Below are positions 35,802-44,668 of a DNA stretch of 64,000 nucleotides, piece after piece. The position numbers and the translations under genes are program-made. Numbering within the stretch: position 1 is the first letter of the stretch; every line of letters starts with the position of its first letter. Below the pieces are notes generated by a model, which saw nothing but the letters and a program-made list of their open reading frames with translations, was not told the DNA's origin and did no database searches. Source of the DNA: Roseiarcus sp963717215 (GTDB lineage: Bacteria > Pseudomonadota > Alphaproteobacteria > Rhizobiales > Beijerinckiaceae); assembly GCA_963717215.1 (NCBI GenBank), contig CAVQVS010000010.1, positions 130,835 to 194,834 of the forward strand, in the 5' to 3' direction.

Positions 35802-37166
35802 CAGGCCGCCGCCAGGGGGATCGTCGCCGCAACGCGAACGCCGCGCGCGGCGCGACAAATCATGAAGTCGCCGCCGAACGCTTCGACGCGTTCACGCATC
35901 CCGGTTATCCCCCGACCCGCGGCGGCGGCGACACGCGCGGCATCCCCGCCGCCGTCATCTTCAACCGTTAGCGCAATTGCTCCCGCCCGCTCCGCGATCC
36001 GTCCAACGCAAAGACGCACCTCGCTCGGCGCGCCGTGCCGGATGGCGTTGGTCAGGCATTCTTGCGCAATGCGATAGACATTCGAAGCAATGTCGTCAGG
36101 CACGCTCGCAAGGTCGGCCCCGACATCGAGGCGCACCGCGGTGCGGGGAGTGTCGAGCGCATTCCAGCCAGCGACCAATTGGACCAAGCTGGCCTCTAGG
36201 CCAAGCTCCTCGGCGATCGGATTGCGCAGCTGCTCAAGCGCCCCACGTAGGCTCGTCATCATTCGTCTTGCGATACCCACGATGGTTCTGGCGTCTTGGG
36301 CGAGATCGGGTCGCCCGCGCGCGCCGACCTCAATGGCGCCCGCAAGTGCAACCGTCGCGGTGAGGCATTGCCCGAACTCGTCGTGCAGCTCACGAGCCAT
36401 TTGCCTACGCTCGTCGTCGCGAACTTCAAGTAGACGGCGGGTCAGCACGATTCGCTCGAACTCTCGCCCATTCGAGCCGGCCGGCGAGATCGTTGAAGGC
36501 GCGCCCGATCAGCGCAAACTCGCGCGCACGAAACGGCGGCAAGCGCCGACGGTAGTCGCCAAGCGCCAACTGGCGCAGTCCCTCGACAATCGCGGCGGTC
36601 GGCGCGAGCGTGTGAGTGATGGCCAGCGCTGCAAACACAAAGATGGCCAGCGCCATCGCCGCCGCGAAATCGGCAATCGTGGAAACGCGCAGCCAAGCCT
36701 GACGCACCGCGGCTTCCGGGTCGGCAATGGCGAAGATCGACCCGGCGTCGGCTTGACGCGCGCTGATGGCGCGATTGCGTCCGGCCTGAGGTCCGAGAAC
36801 TTCTTCATAGATCGACTTGAACCAGACCGGCGCTTGAGCGCCCACTCCTTCAACTTGGCCGCAAAGTCGCGTCGGCTCGTCGGTCCCGGGCGCAAATGCG
36901 ACGCAGACGCCAGCCGATACGAGTTTCAGCGTAGCCAACGTCTGCCATTCAGGAGCCGGAAGCAGACGCTCGTTTCGCAAACCGCCGCGCCACAGCAACT
37001 CTCGCCAGTAGAGCGTTTCAAGCTGGGCGGCGACCCGATCAGCGGATGCCGAAGTTTCCCGGTCGATGCTCCGGTGGGTATCCACCATCGCCCAAGCCAG
37101 TGCAAACGCGAGGCAGAGGGCCACCACGCCGGTCAGTCTGACAATCAGGCGCAGCGCGAGCCACAT
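35801..37166 (-). CDS. moxY: MoxY-like sensor histidine kinase (frameshifted in this sequence)
   Basis: The N-terminal frame from 37166 has a membrane helix (LIVRLTGVVALCLAFALAWA), a LapD/MoxY-type periplasmic domain (HRSIDRETSASADRVAAQL, LYWRELLWRGGLRNERLLP), a second helix (FAAAMALAIFVFAALAI) and a HAMP region. The frame breaks at about 36461-36475. The second frame continues FERIVLTRRLLEVRDDERRQ into the HisKA_3 site ARELHDEFGQCLTATV and an ATPase domain (ECLTNAIRHG, VEDDGGG). Removing one C of the CCC at 36467-36469 restores about 454 residues. It resembles MoxY of Paracoccus. It is divergent from the TolQ-like operon (203 bases between). Confidence 0.8.
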
Positions 37167-37369
37167 TATTTCTCTCCCTTTTCGGCTTCGCGAAGACTAT
37201 CAGTACATGCGTCGCGGGCAAACCAAATGGGCGGGTGCGACAAAAGTCGGGAAAATTGCCCGCCTCGTCGCGGGACACGTGACCTTGCGCCGGCTGACGG
37301 GCGAGCGCTATCCTTTTTCACCGATCGACCGGGTCCCCGGCAAAAACTCCTGAAGGACACATTTTTCGC

Positions 37370-38143
37370 ATGACTGCCGTCGCGCTATCCCCCGAGCCTC
37401 AGCGCGCATGGTCAGGCGCGGATCGCGCGCCTCTTTTGCGCTGGCTGATCTTCACTGGCGCGACGGTCTTTGCCGCGATCCTATTGTGGCGCTACGGCCT
37501 CCTTCGCCTGATGGTCGTCTCGGATCGCACGTATCTCTCCTCGGTCATCGTGTTGATCTACGTGGGAGCGTCGCTCCATTGCCTTTGGCGGACAATCGTC
37601 ATCTCGCGGGAAGGCGATGCCGGGCAACGCGTGGCGGCTCGCATGGAGACGGCAGGGCCAGACGGCGCCGTCGTCGAACCTTCGGCCCCACTTCCCGATG
37701 GCCTTATCGCCGACCACATCCGCGATCTCGCCATGAAAGCGCGTACGCAAGGGCGTGGGAGACTCGATCAGACGCTGCTGCTCCGCTCGCTCGCTGATCG
37801 CCTGCGCGGTTCTAACGGCTTCGGTGCTTTCGCCAGCGACACGGTCATGAAACTTGGCCTCCTCGGGACGATCGTCGGGTTCATCATCATGCTTGCGCCG
37901 ATCGCCGGGCTCGACGCGAGCGACAAGTCGCTGATGAAATCCTCGATGGGGCTAATGAGCGACGGCATGGCGGTGGCGATGTACACCACGCTCGCTGGCC
38001 TCGTCGGCTCCATCCTGTTGAAGATTCAGTACTACATGCTCGACAATGCGACCGCGAAGGTGTTCTCCCGCGCCGTTACGCTGACCGAGACACGGGTGGT
38101 TCCCGCCTTGGAGCGCGCACACGATCTCGCCTTGCGCACATGA
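37370..38143 (+). CDS. MotA/TolQ/ExbB proton-channel family protein
   Basis: A 257-residue protein with four likely membrane helices: about residues 25-43 (LIFTGATVFAAILLWRYG), 55-75, 158-178 (MKLGLLGTIVGFIIMLAPIAG) and 195-220 (GMAVAMYTTLAGLVGSILL). The last two match the MotA/TolQ/ExbB channel fold. It is neither a standard ExbB nor MotA and has its own partner gene directly downstream, overlapping by ATGA. A proton-driven envelope machine is inferred. It is divergent from moxY, so methanol-responsive control is possible. Confidence 0.75.
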   Translation: MTAVALSPEPQRAWSGADRAPLLRWLIFTGATVFAAILLWRYGLLRLMVVSDRTYLSSVIVLIYVGASLHCLWRTIVISREGDAGQRVAARMETAGPDGAVVEPSAPLPDGLIADHIRDLAMKARTQGRGRLDQTLLLRSLADRLRGSNGFGAFASDTVMKLGLLGTIVGFIIMLAPIAGLDASDKSLMKSSMGLMSDGMAVAMYTTLAGLVGSILLKIQYYMLDNATAKVFSRAVTLTETRVVPALERAHDLALRT

Positions 38144-38808
38144 TCGATGACTTCGGCCTCTACCCGCGCGAGGAGCCGTTCGATCCCTTCAGCGTCATGC
38201 TATTCAAGGCGCTTCAGGTGGTTTCGTTTCTCTTCTTCCTCGCGCTCCTGGCGATATCGCCCGAGGCCAAGGACGGCAAGATCGACTCGAAAGCCGAATT
38301 CATCGTCACCATGGATTGGCCCGACAGCCATCCTGACGATCTTGATCTGTTCGTGCAGGATCCGGCGGGCAACATCGCGTGGTATCGTCACCGCGAGGCT
38401 GGGTTTCTAGTGCTCGACCGCGACGACCGTGGCGGCGCCAACGATTTCATCGTGGTCAACGACAAGAAGATCGCTTCGCCAATTCGAGAGGAGATCGTCA
38501 CCATCCGCGGCATCGTTGCCGGCGAGTATACCGTCAACGTCAGCCATTTCGTGGCGACGACCGGCGCGCCCGTGCCCGTGACGGTCAAAGTGCAAAAGCT
38601 CAATCCAACCGCGCAGGTGATCTTTGACGACACCGTCTTCGTCGATCACACCGGTGACGAGAAGACTGCCGTGCGCTTCACGCTTGATCGCGAAGGTAAA
38701 GTGATTGATGTCAGTCGGCGGCCGAAGTCGCTGATGGAGACCTTTCGCAATGTCCGCCAGAACGGCGCCGACCGCGACCCCAAAACCGGTTACGTGAAGC
38801 AGCTGTGA
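38140..38808 (+). CDS. Membrane-anchored periplasmic protein, ExbD-like topology (unknown function)
   Basis: A 222-residue protein: about 22 cytosolic residues, one membrane helix (MLFKALQVVSFLFFLALLAI, residues about 20-40), then a periplasmic beta-rich domain. The segment DSHPDDLDLFVQDPAGNIAWY resembles the DUF2135/YfaP-like fold. The small cytosolic tail, single helix and periplasmic domain follow ExbD/TolR/MotB topology, and the preceding gene is the matching channel. No clear membrane-proximal Asp is seen inside the helix, so proton coupling is uncertain. It overlaps both neighbours. Confidence 0.6.
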   Translation: MIDDFGLYPREEPFDPFSVMLFKALQVVSFLFFLALLAISPEAKDGKIDSKAEFIVTMDWPDSHPDDLDLFVQDPAGNIAWYRHREAGFLVLDRDDRGGANDFIVVNDKKIASPIREEIVTIRGIVAGEYTVNVSHFVATTGAPVPVTVKVQKLNPTAQVIFDDTVFVDHTGDEKTAVRFTLDREGKVIDVSRRPKSLMETFRNVRQNGADRDPKTGYVKQL

Positions 38809-39419
38809 CGAACCTCGCCTCCGACATCATTCTGCTGTCGATCGCTTACGCCCTGCTTGGCGTACTTCTGCTCGTCGTTTGCGTCTTCGCAAAGGTTCCC
38901 TGGCCGGTGAAGGCCGGACTCATCGTGCTGACCAGCGCCTTTTACATCGTGAGCTTCTTTGCCACGCGCGGCCTTCTGGGCTGGTCATCAACCGATCCTT
39001 TGCCGCCAAAATTCAAACTTCTGGGCGCTCGGATCGTTGAACCGCACTCGCTCGAGGGCGATCCCGGCGCGATCCATTTGTGGGTCGAAGCGCTCGACGA
39101 TGACAATTTTCCAACCGGCGTGCCTCGCGCCTATCGGCTGCCGTATGACGGCCGTCTGGCCGAGAGGACAGAGGCCGCGATCCGAGCGAGCGCCGATGGC
39201 AAGCCGCAGGGGGGTCGAACGGCTGATTTCGGCAACGGCCAGGGCGGCGTGGCAGAGGCGACCGCGCGCGAGGTCACGCCTTCAACTATCACCACAACTG
39301 GCGGCGGCGATCCATCTTCCGGCGGTCCGGTCGACCCTCAGTCTGCGCATGGCGAGAACCAGACGATCAATTTTGCTCCACTAGCGCCCCCGCGCATGCC
39401 CCCCAAGGACACGAGATAA
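38805..39419 (+). CDS. Hypothetical two-helix membrane protein
   Basis: A 204-residue protein from a GTG at 38805 overlapping the previous stop. Two hydrophobic helices (IILLSIAYALLGVLLLVVCVF and AGLIVLTSAFYIVSFFATRG) precede a soluble region with PLPPKFKLLGARIVEPHSLEGDPGA (in part) and a Gly/Pro-rich tail. No family is recognised. Its tight coupling with the TolQ-like gene and the periplasmic-domain gene suggests the three proteins form one envelope complex. Confidence 0.65.
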   Translation: MTNLASDIILLSIAYALLGVLLLVVCVFAKVPWPVKAGLIVLTSAFYIVSFFATRGLLGWSSTDPLPPKFKLLGARIVEPHSLEGDPGAIHLWVEALDDDNFPTGVPRAYRLPYDGRLAERTEAAIRASADGKPQGGRTADFGNGQGGVAEATAREVTPSTITTTGGGDPSSGGPVDPQSAHGENQTINFAPLAPPRMPPKDTR

Positions 39420-39455
39420 CCTTGCCGTCGAACCCAATGCGTCGGTCGGTCACGT

Positions 39456-40241
39456 TCACTCTTTGGAGGCGCGGTCGAGGTGGATCGCTTTCGCGAAATA
39501 AGGAACGCTCGCAGCGTCGATGCGTGCGGAATCGAGATCCAGACCCGACATGTCGGCGCCCTTGAGAAAGGCGCCGCGCAAGTCCGCGCCGCTTGCGTCC
39601 GCCTCGCGCAATGTCGCATCGGCGAGATTGGCGCCGGAAAGCTTGGCGAAACGCAGATCGGCGCGGGCGAGATTGGCGCGAGTAAGATCGGCGTGGCTCA
39701 GGTCCGCGGATTTGAACGTCGCTCGCATGAGGCCCATCGACTGGTTCTTTTCGTCGGCGCTGCAATTCGCGTCTTCGAATCGCGCGCCCGCAAGGTGCGC
39801 GCCGGTCAGGTCGGCAGTCACGCGGGCGCCGGTGAGATTTGCGCCGTCGATACGCGCGCCCGCCATCTGCGTTGCGAACAGGCTCGCCTTGACGAGGCTG
39901 GCGTCCGTTAAGTCCACATCAAGCGCCCAGGCCTGGTCCAGGTTCGCCCCGTCGAGCTTGGCATGCGAAAGGTTCGTGTGGTTAAGCCGCGCCGCATGGA
40001 AATCGGCGCCTGAAAAGTCGAGGCCGGAAAGATCGAGGCCGGAAAGGCGCTTACCGTTGAAATCGGCCCCATGTCCGGCTGGCGCCGCCTTGACCGCCTC
40101 TTCCACCTGGCCGCGCGTCATCTCGGCCGTTGTCATGTCCGGCGAGGTTAGGTCGAGACCTCGCATCGGGTCCTGGGCAGCCGCCGTGAAAATCGCAGCG
40201 ATCGTGAACGAAAATGCTAGAAAGCTGGTCCTCAAGCGCAT
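39456..40241 (-). CDS. Secreted pentapeptide-repeat protein
   Basis: A 261-residue protein with a signal peptide (FLAFSFTIAAIFTAAAQ). Most of the mature chain is A(D/N)LxX pentapeptide repeats (for example LSGLDLSGLDFSGADF, ADLSHADLTRANLARADL), predicted to fold as a right-handed quadrilateral beta-helix. The ATG at 40241 follows an AAGGG element 7 bases upstream; the ORF extends to 40298 without purpose. It is convergent with the TolQ-like operon. The function is unknown; a periplasmic scaffold or binding role is a guess. Confidence 0.8.
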   Translation of the reverse strand: MRLRTSFLAFSFTIAAIFTAAAQDPMRGLDLTSPDMTTAEMTRGQVEEAVKAAPAGHGADFNGKRLSGLDLSGLDFSGADFHAARLNHTNLSHAKLDGANLDQAWALDVDLTDASLVKASLFATQMAGARIDGANLTGARVTADLTGAHLAGARFEDANCSADEKNQSMGLMRATFKSADLSHADLTRANLARADLRFAKLSGANLADATLREADASGADLRGAFLKGADMSGLDLDSARIDAASVPYFAKAIHLDRASKE

Positions 40242-40304
40242 GGCGAGCCCTTGTTGCGGCGCGCTGCGACAGCTTCCACGCTGCCCGTCGTCACGCAATG
40301 GTGA

Positions 40305-40505
40305 TCAGATCTTCTCGTCACCAGGAAAGGCGCACCGCCATTTCGTGACGCGCGTCGCCGGATGCTGATCCGACCACTGGGCAATATAGGGTGGCGCCTG
40401 CATCATGCATTGCATCAGCGACTCTTCTGCAGCGAACTGCAGCCGCTGCTCATCGCACAGGCTCGGCGCATTGAGCGCGCACACGGTCAGAATAAGCTCA
40501 ATCAT
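40305..40505 (-). CDS. Small secreted Cys-containing protein (unknown)
   Basis: A 66-residue protein from the ATG at 40505. The N-terminus (MIELILTVCALNAPSLC) resembles a short signal or membrane-proximal helix. Cys residues in SLCDEQRL, LMQCMM and WRCAF could pair in the periplasm. Similar small proteins are common in Alphaproteobacteria without known function. It lies directly upstream of the pentapeptide-repeat gene on the same strand. Confidence 0.5.
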   Translation of the reverse strand: MIELILTVCALNAPSLCDEQRLQFAAEESLMQCMMQAPPYIAQWSDQHPATRVTKWRCAFPGDEKI

Positions 40506-40758
40506 CGCGCACCTATCTTCAACTATAACTTCAGCGCGCCCCCATCGCGCGACTCTGGCATTTTGATCGGGCGACTGCAACGTGGAGACCCGACGGGGCT
40601 TGCGAGTATCCAAGCCAAGACAGGCGTAAAATCACGGCGAGCCGTCGGCGCAGAATCCGTCGCGTACGACGCTTGGCAAAGCGTGCAAAGTTTCGCAATG
40701 TCGCGACGAATTCGTCTAAGCCACAAGCGGCGAAGGAATCGAGGAGAAGAGGCGCGCG

Positions 40759-41724
40759 TTGAAAGGCGTTCAGGTCACGACAGCGGCGCGACTGCATCTG
40801 GGTTTTCTTGATCTTGCTGGGGATCTTGGCCGCCGATTTGGATCGATTGGCCTCGCCATCGACACGTTCGAAACCCGCGTTGAGCTTAGCGAAGCGCCAA
40901 ACTTTGAAGTCTTGGGCGAGGAGCGCGGGCGGGGCGCGCATATCGCACGCCGCGTGGCCGCTAGCCTTGGCCTCGATACGGGAACGAGGCTCATCATCTC
41001 GAACGCCATTCCCGCGCATGCCGGACTTGGGTCCGGGACTCAGTTGGCGCTGGCGATCGCGGCGGCGTTTCGCCGGTTGGCCGGATTGCCGCTCGACGCG
41101 CGGGAGGACGCGCGCCTCCTCGACCGCGGCGCGCGCTCGGGCGTGGGCGTTGCGTTGTTCGAGCGCGGCGGCTTGGCTGTCGACGCTGGCAGGGGACCGA
41201 ACACCGAGGTCCCGCCGGTGGTCGCGTCGGTGAACTTCCCGAAGGATTGGCGCATCCTTCTGATCTTGGACCCGCGTGTCGAGGGCGCCCACGGCGAAGA
41301 GGAAAGGCAAGCGTTTGCCGGCTTGCCTCCTTTTCCAGCCAACGCCGCGAGCGAAATCTGCCGCTGCACGCTCATGCAAATTCTGCCCGGCGCCGCGGAA
41401 GCGGATCTTGAAGCTTTCGGCGGCGGTGTCGCAAGGATCCAGGAGATCCTCGGCGACCACTTCGCCCCCGTCCAAGGCGGCGCCCGTTTCATCAGCGTGC
41501 AGGTGAGCCAAGCCGCTGCACGATTGAAGGCTCTCGGGGCGCGCGGGATCGGCCAGAGCTCCTGGGGGCCGACCGGCTTCGCCTTTGCATCCGACCCCGA
41601 CCATGCGCAATTCCTTGTGCAGCGCGCTTGCGCCGAGGGCGAACTGGGGGTGGAGATACGAATCTGCAGCGCACGCGACCACGGCGCCGAGATCCGCGAC
41701 TTCGAAGACGCTTCAGTCCGTTAA
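40759..41724 (+). CDS. mptG: Beta-RFAP synthase (GHMP-kinase fold, H4MPT biosynthesis)
   Basis: A 321-residue beta-ribofuranosylaminobenzene 5'-phosphate synthase, the first committed step of the H4MPT arm (4-aminobenzoate plus PRPP). The GHMP-like motif is IPAHAGLGSGTQLALAIA, and the N-terminus reads TTAARLHLGFLDLAGDLGRRFG (in part). The C-terminal GIGQSSWGPTGFAF is also typical. The start is a TTG at 40759 with a purine-rich GAGGAGAAGAGG upstream. mtdB follows in 16 bases. Confidence 0.9.
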   Translation: MKGVQVTTAARLHLGFLDLAGDLGRRFGSIGLAIDTFETRVELSEAPNFEVLGEERGRGAHIARRVAASLGLDTGTRLIISNAIPAHAGLGSGTQLALAIAAAFRRLAGLPLDAREDARLLDRGARSGVGVALFERGGLAVDAGRGPNTEVPPVVASVNFPKDWRILLILDPRVEGAHGEEERQAFAGLPPFPANAASEICRCTLMQILPGAAEADLEAFGGGVARIQEILGDHFAPVQGGARFISVQVSQAAARLKALGARGIGQSSWGPTGFAFASDPDHAQFLVQRACAEGELGVEIRICSARDHGAEIRDFEDASVR

Positions 41725-41740
41725 TCGCTCGGGAGGAACA

Positions 41741-42631
41741 ATGGCCAAGAACATCCTGCACATGATCACGCCGCTCGCGCACATGAGCCCCTTCGATGTC
41801 AACATGGCGCTCGACGCCGGCTACGACGCGACGGCGTCGTACACCAATGTTTCGCTCGGCGAGGTCACGGACCTGATCCAGGACGCCATGTTCTCGCGTT
41901 CGCCGCGCGACGCGGTGCGGACAGGCGTCTTCATTGGCGGCAAGGACGCGCTTCTCGCTCTCGACATGCTCGACGCTGGGGCCAAGGCGCTATTCAAGCC
42001 CTTCGAGATTTCGCTATTCGCCGACCCTGCCGGCTCGTTCACCACTGCCGCCGCAATGATCGCGGTTGTGGAAAAGACGCTAAAGGATAAGAAGGATCGC
42101 CCGCTTCGCGGCGCCGCCGTCTCGGTCTTTGGAGCGACCGGCGTGGTGGGGACCGCATCGGCCGTTATCGCCGCGCTCGAAGGCGCATCCGTCACCTTGG
42201 TCGCGCGAAACGGATCGGATCGTACGACTCGCCACGCCGCGGAGATCAATCGCAGGTTCGGTGTCAACCTTGCCGTCGCCGACGGCTCGACACCGGACAG
42301 CAGGACCGCGATCCTCGCGCGCGCGGAGGTTGTGCTCGCCGCGGCGAAAGCGGGCGTGCGCGTGCTCGACGCTGCCGAGATCGCCGGCGCGGCGAAACTG
42401 CTGATCGCCGCCGATGTCAACGCCGTGCCGCCTTCCGGCATCGAGGGCGTTGATGCGCATGCCAACGGAACGCCGCTCGGTGAGCGCGGGGCGCTGGGAA
42501 TCGGCGCTCTTGCAATTGGCAACGTCAAGTATCGGACCGAATCCGGGCTGTTCAAGCAGATGACGGAGAGCAAGGCGCCGCTGCGCCTCGACTTCCGTCA
42601 GGCGTTCGAACTCGCGCGCACGCTCGCGTGA
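41741..42631 (+). CDS. mtdB: Methylene-H4MPT dehydrogenase MtdB
   Basis: A 296-residue NAD(P)-dependent enzyme oxidising methylene-H4MPT to methenyl-H4MPT, between Fae and Mch. It starts MAKNILHMITPLAHMSPFDVNMA and has the Rossmann motif VFGATGVVGTASA. KALFKPFEISLFADPAGSF and the C-terminal ALAIGNVKYRTE match MtdB. The ATG at 41741 follows GGGAGGA by 5 bases; the longer frame from 41585 overlaps the preceding gene. Confidence 0.96.
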   Translation: MAKNILHMITPLAHMSPFDVNMALDAGYDATASYTNVSLGEVTDLIQDAMFSRSPRDAVRTGVFIGGKDALLALDMLDAGAKALFKPFEISLFADPAGSFTTAAAMIAVVEKTLKDKKDRPLRGAAVSVFGATGVVGTASAVIAALEGASVTLVARNGSDRTTRHAAEINRRFGVNLAVADGSTPDSRTAILARAEVVLAAAKAGVRVLDAAEIAGAAKLLIAADVNAVPPSGIEGVDAHANGTPLGERGALGIGALAIGNVKYRTESGLFKQMTESKAPLRLDFRQAFELARTLA

Positions 42632-42661
42632 GCGTCTTGCAAGCTGCCCGAATAAGTCGCT

Positions 42662-43810
42662 TCAGGCGCCTCGGTCGACAACGCCGACCGGCCGCACCTC
42701 CGCCGAGCCCGAGGTGCGCTCGCGACGGATTTCGACCCCGACCGCACCCTCGATGACGTCGAGCTTGCGGATGTTGACGCGAACGCTGCGCACTCGCGCG
42801 TGCTGCAACAGGACTGCAGCGACCTCTTCAGCGAGCGCCTCGACAAAATCGATATGGCCGCGTCCCACGATCAGGCGAATGGCGTCGAGAATGACGTCGT
42901 AGGAGAAAATCGAACGCATATCATCGGCGTGCGCGCCGGCGCGACGCACAAGGGCCTCGACGTTGAAGACGACGCGCTGACGGATGGATCGCTCGAAATC
43001 ATAGGCGCCGATCTCAGCGGAAACGACGAAATCATTCACGAACACCCGGTCGAGTTCACCTTCCTGATCGCGGCCCCCAATGAGGCCGCGCGCCAACAAC
43101 CGCCAATCAATTTTCGGCGAAACGTCGGAATCGGGTCTCTCGCGCGGGATGAGGTCGCGGATGAGAACGACCGCGGTCGGATCGATCGCGCCTTGCCGGT
43201 CGCGGGCAAGACAGAGCGCACCTCGAAATCCGAGGACATCCGGACGCACGAGCAGGAGCCTCGGGACGTCAGGCGCTTCAAGCGAGCCCGCCAAGCCGCT
43301 CATTAGCTTAAGCTCGCGGCATAGCCTACAAAACTCGCCAACGTGCACGACCTCGAGATGCGCGAGGAGCCGGCCGCATGTCTTGTCGCGGGTGTCGAGC
43401 ATCGCGCCCTTGAAGCCCAGCTTTCCGAGCTTAGCTAGGAGGGCGAAGTCGGGCTTTTCGTCGGCGAACATCATCCCGACAAGGGCGACGTCGCGGGCGA
43501 GCCTGCTCAAGGAATCGCCAAGGCGGTCTAGCGCCGGCGCATCCACGGCGAGCTTGAGATAGCCCACACCCATCGCCGCCAGCTCTCGCGCGCGTTCAAG
43601 CAAAGCTTCCTGATCGTACGGCGGATCGCCGAGCGCCGCGCTCGTTTCGCTTCGCCCAGCGACGGCGGCGATCGACTGGCGTGCAACATCGAGTGAGACG
43701 GCGCCGAGCGCGCCCCGCCGCGCGTCCTTCAGATCGATGATGTCGGCGCCAAGTTGCACGGCGACGCCAGCCTCGGCGGCGTCAGCGACACTGGCGAGCA
43801 TGCGCGTCAT
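42662..43810 (-). CDS. mfnB: MfnB-FolB fusion: (5-formylfuran-3-yl)methyl phosphate synthase plus dihydroneopterin aldolase
   Basis: A 382-residue two-domain protein. Residues 1 to about 235 match MfnB, which makes the furan precursor of methanofuran from glyceraldehyde-3-phosphate; the Schiff-base region GADIIDLKDARRGALG has Lys28, and YLKLAVDAPALD follows. Residues about 258-382 match dihydroneopterin aldolase FolB (VFVNDFVVSAEIGAYDFER, IDFVEALAEEVAAVLL, VRVNIRKLD), an early pterin step toward H4MPT or folate. One polypeptide thus serves both C1 carriers. It is convergent with mtdB (30 bases) and divergent from the secreted protein gene. Confidence 0.88.
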   Translation of the reverse strand: MTRMLASVADAAEAGVAVQLGADIIDLKDARRGALGAVSLDVARQSIAAVAGRSETSAALGDPPYDQEALLERARELAAMGVGYLKLAVDAPALDRLGDSLSRLARDVALVGMMFADEKPDFALLAKLGKLGFKGAMLDTRDKTCGRLLAHLEVVHVGEFCRLCRELKLMSGLAGSLEAPDVPRLLLVRPDVLGFRGALCLARDRQGAIDPTAVVLIRDLIPRERPDSDVSPKIDWRLLARGLIGGRDQEGELDRVFVNDFVVSAEIGAYDFERSIRQRVVFNVEALVRRAGAHADDMRSIFSYDVILDAIRLIVGRGHIDFVEALAEEVAAVLLQHARVRSVRVNIRKLDVIEGAVGVEIRRERTSGSAEVRPVGVVDRGA

Positions 43811-43963
43811 GGCGTCGCCTCCTTTTCTCCGCAGTCACCGGAAGTACTGTCAGGACGCAGGCTTGCCGAAGCTAAGCGGTGTCACGAGCGGCGCAACCGT
43901 GAACTTCAGCGGCTTGATTGGTCACAAACGCGATCTTATCATCGGGCGCGAGAGGAAACGCAA

Positions 43964-44587
43964 ATGCATCCAGCGGCCCGCGCCGTTCTTGTGATCGCGA
44001 TCACGGCCTCGTTGGCGCCGCCGGGGGTCGCTCAGTACAAGGGAAAGACGGATCCGGACTGGCCCTGCCAGCAGATCAAGACGCCGACTTTTTCGCTCGC
44101 CTCAATCTGGGCCGGGCCTCAGCTCGATCTGGACTCTCAGAGCTGGCGCAATGAAAGCGACGTCACGGATCTGAAGGCGCAAATGGCGCAACGGCGTGTT
44201 CCCGTCGCCGATGTGGAGGCTTCGGTCGCTGACTTCAAAGCGAAGGCCGGCCCCGATGCGGACGCCAAGCTTCTGCGCGCCTTCGCTGCAGCGTTTTCGG
44301 ATTTGTCCGAGCAGCGCTCTGAGATCATCAATGGATTGGATCGGATTGGCCGCAAGCAGAAAACGCTGGCCGATCGCATCCGGGCTGAGAACGAGGCAGT
44401 GCAAAAATCGTCGGACCAGAACCATGACGGTCAGTCGCCCCCCGGAGCGGACAGTCAAGAGCGGCTGCTATGGGACCTTCGCGTCTTCGACGATCGCCGG
44501 CAGACCGTCACTTACGTCTGCGAGGCGCCGACACTGATCGAACAGCGCATCGGTGAGATCGCGCGCGCGGTGCAAAAGGCACTGTAA
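43964..44587 (+). CDS. Secreted hypothetical protein next to the xox cluster
   Basis: A 207-residue protein. The ATG at 43964 follows an AGAGGAAA element; the ORF is open to 43754 but the signal peptide (AARAVLVIAITASLAPPGVAQ) begins only here. The mature N-terminus has DPDWPCQQIKTPTFSLASIWAGP, and the rest is charged and helical with a coiled-coil-like LDRIGRKQKTLADRIRAENE. A second Cys in VTYVCEAPT could pair with the first. No family function is known. It is convergent with xoxJ (81 bases) and may act in methanol oxidation by proximity only. Confidence 0.7.
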   Translation: MHPAARAVLVIAITASLAPPGVAQYKGKTDPDWPCQQIKTPTFSLASIWAGPQLDLDSQSWRNESDVTDLKAQMAQRRVPVADVEASVADFKAKAGPDADAKLLRAFAAAFSDLSEQRSEIINGLDRIGRKQKTLADRIRAENEAVQKSSDQNHDGQSPPGADSQERLLWDLRVFDDRRQTVTYVCEAPTLIEQRIGEIARAVQKAL

Positions 44588-44668
44588 AGCGCAGATCCAT
44601 TCTGCGAACCTGTCGCTCCTGCCGAAACAAATGAAATATCGAAACGTTTCGGAGACCCGCGCCAACCC

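Noticed and set aside
37370..38143. Considered as MotA, the missing stator partner of MotB
   Set aside because: It shares only the MotA/TolQ/ExbB channel fold, is 25 kb from motB, and is coupled to its own ExbD-like-topology partner.
44640..44651. A 12-bp palindrome CGAAACGTTTCG in the xoxJ/secreted-protein gap
   Set aside because: It could bind a regulator, but it lies between two convergent 3' ends where no promoter is expected.
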